A DNA stretch of 64,000 bases from Syngnathus acus (lineage: Eukaryota > Chordata > Actinopteri > Syngnathiformes > Syngnathidae): the NCBI RefSeq assembly GCF_901709675.1, contig NC_051095.1:9019956-9083955 (forward strand), in the 5' to 3' direction. How positions within the stretch are numbered: the first letter of the stretch is position 1; each line of letters opens with the position of its first letter. The notes below the pieces were generated by a model. It was not told the origin of the DNA. It ran no database searches and saw only the letters and a list, made by a program, of their open reading frames with translations. The position numbers and the translations under genes are program-made. Below are positions 63,424-64,000 of the stretch, piece after piece.

Positions 63424-64000
63424 TTAAGATAAGATAAAATAAGATAGTCCTTTATTATTCCCTCAATGGGGAAACTCCTGTGTAAGCAGCAGTACACTTA
63501 ACATACACTCACACACGCATGCAGGGAAGGGGGTAAAAGATTTAAAAAAGTAAAGATATATATAATTTAAAAAAAAAATGGACAGTATGTACACAATACA
63601 CTTTACACAGTATACACAATATACAGTGGAGATAAGAAATTATTAGATAAAAAAAATAGTGCAAGGGAAGGAAAAAAACTGCAAAAGCAGGTAGAAAGAG
63701 TATGAGGTAGACAGATATTGCACATATGACTTTACACACGGTTATTGCACGTTATTATTGCACGTAATTATTGTCCGTTAGCTACAGTGATTTAGCCTGG
63801 TTGTATAGTCTGATGGCAGCAGGGAGGAAGGACCTGCGATGCCTCTCGGTGGTGCATCGTGGGTGTCGAAGCCGGTCACTGATGGAGCTCTCCAGGGCTC
63901 TGACAGTCTCATGAAGGGGGTGGGAGACGTTGTCCAGGATGGAGGACAGCTTAGCCACCATCCTTCTCTCCCCCACCACCTCCACCCGGTCCAGACTGCA
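63424..64000 (-). mobile_element. LINE 3' end, - strand, continues past the right edge
   Basis: On the - strand an open frame enters from the window edge and ends at 63782 with KLSSILDNVSHPLHETV, then SSISDRLRHPRCTTERHRRS and FLPAAIRLYNQAKSL. This is a common C-terminus of a fish non-LTR retrotransposon ORF2. It is followed by about 350 bp of AT-rich 3'UTR and a TATCTTATTTTATCTTATC tail at 63424-63447. The reverse transcriptase part must lie beyond the window. Confidence 0.75.
63782..64000 (-). pseudogene. LINE ORF2 C-terminal fragment, cut by window edge
   Basis: The frame stays open from the window edge (at least from 63985) to the stop at 63782-63784. The conserved HPLHETV, SDRLRHPRC and RRSFLPAAIRLYN segments identify it as the C-terminus of a LINE polyprotein. 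Whether the full copy is intact cannot be judged here. Confidence 0.7.

Overview
The window looks like a piece of a teleost nuclear genome. Evidence: long introns with GT-AG boundaries, vertebrate-type genes, fish-type non-LTR retrotransposon ends, TA-flanked inverted-repeat elements, tRNA-derived SINE remnants and very long dinucleotide and tetranucleotide microsatellites. The species cannot be named from the sequence.

Two protein-coding genes can be supported. The first is ANKRD50 (+ strand, about 3.2-31.3 kb). It has a GC-rich promoter with a noncoding first exon, then an exon holding a uORF-rich 5'UTR and the first 165 codons (P-loop), then a short exon with the Walker B-like segment, then one large exon with about 19 ankyrin repeats and the C-terminal tail. 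The three coding segments 5788-6284, 14212-14444 and 26487-29980 join in frame to 1407 residues, close to the vertebrate orthologue's length of roughly 1.4 k residues. Introns 2 and 3 (7.9 and 12.0 kb) hold repeats, including a TA-flanked inverted-repeat element pair and a decayed LINE reverse transcriptase just before the last exon.

The second gene lies on the - strand at about 45.1-47.3 kb and is the most interesting item. Six consecutive exons with matching splice phases encode the second half of a C-type lectin domain (QPD and WND motifs present), a cysteine-rich linker, and a complete galectin-like domain ending at a stop codon and poly(A) signal. This predicts a two-fold lectin chimera. 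The galectin sugar-binding residues are partly lost, while the visible C-type lectin calcium-site residues are kept. I could not find the exon(s) for the first half of the C-type lectin domain or the signal peptide.

The rest is mostly noncoding. At 41.4-44.75 kb is a nested transposon island containing a 361-bp near-perfect palindrome whose right part has been amplified into seven 236-bp units, each with a 32-bp-arm hairpin. At 38.86-39.26 kb is a young 5'-truncated LINE with a 14-bp target-site duplication and an intact ORF remnant. At 49.88-50.17 kb three fold-back units abut a 160-bp TG tract. From 63.42 kb to the right edge lies the 3' end of another LINE on the - strand. From 51.7 to 63.4 kb I see no gene.
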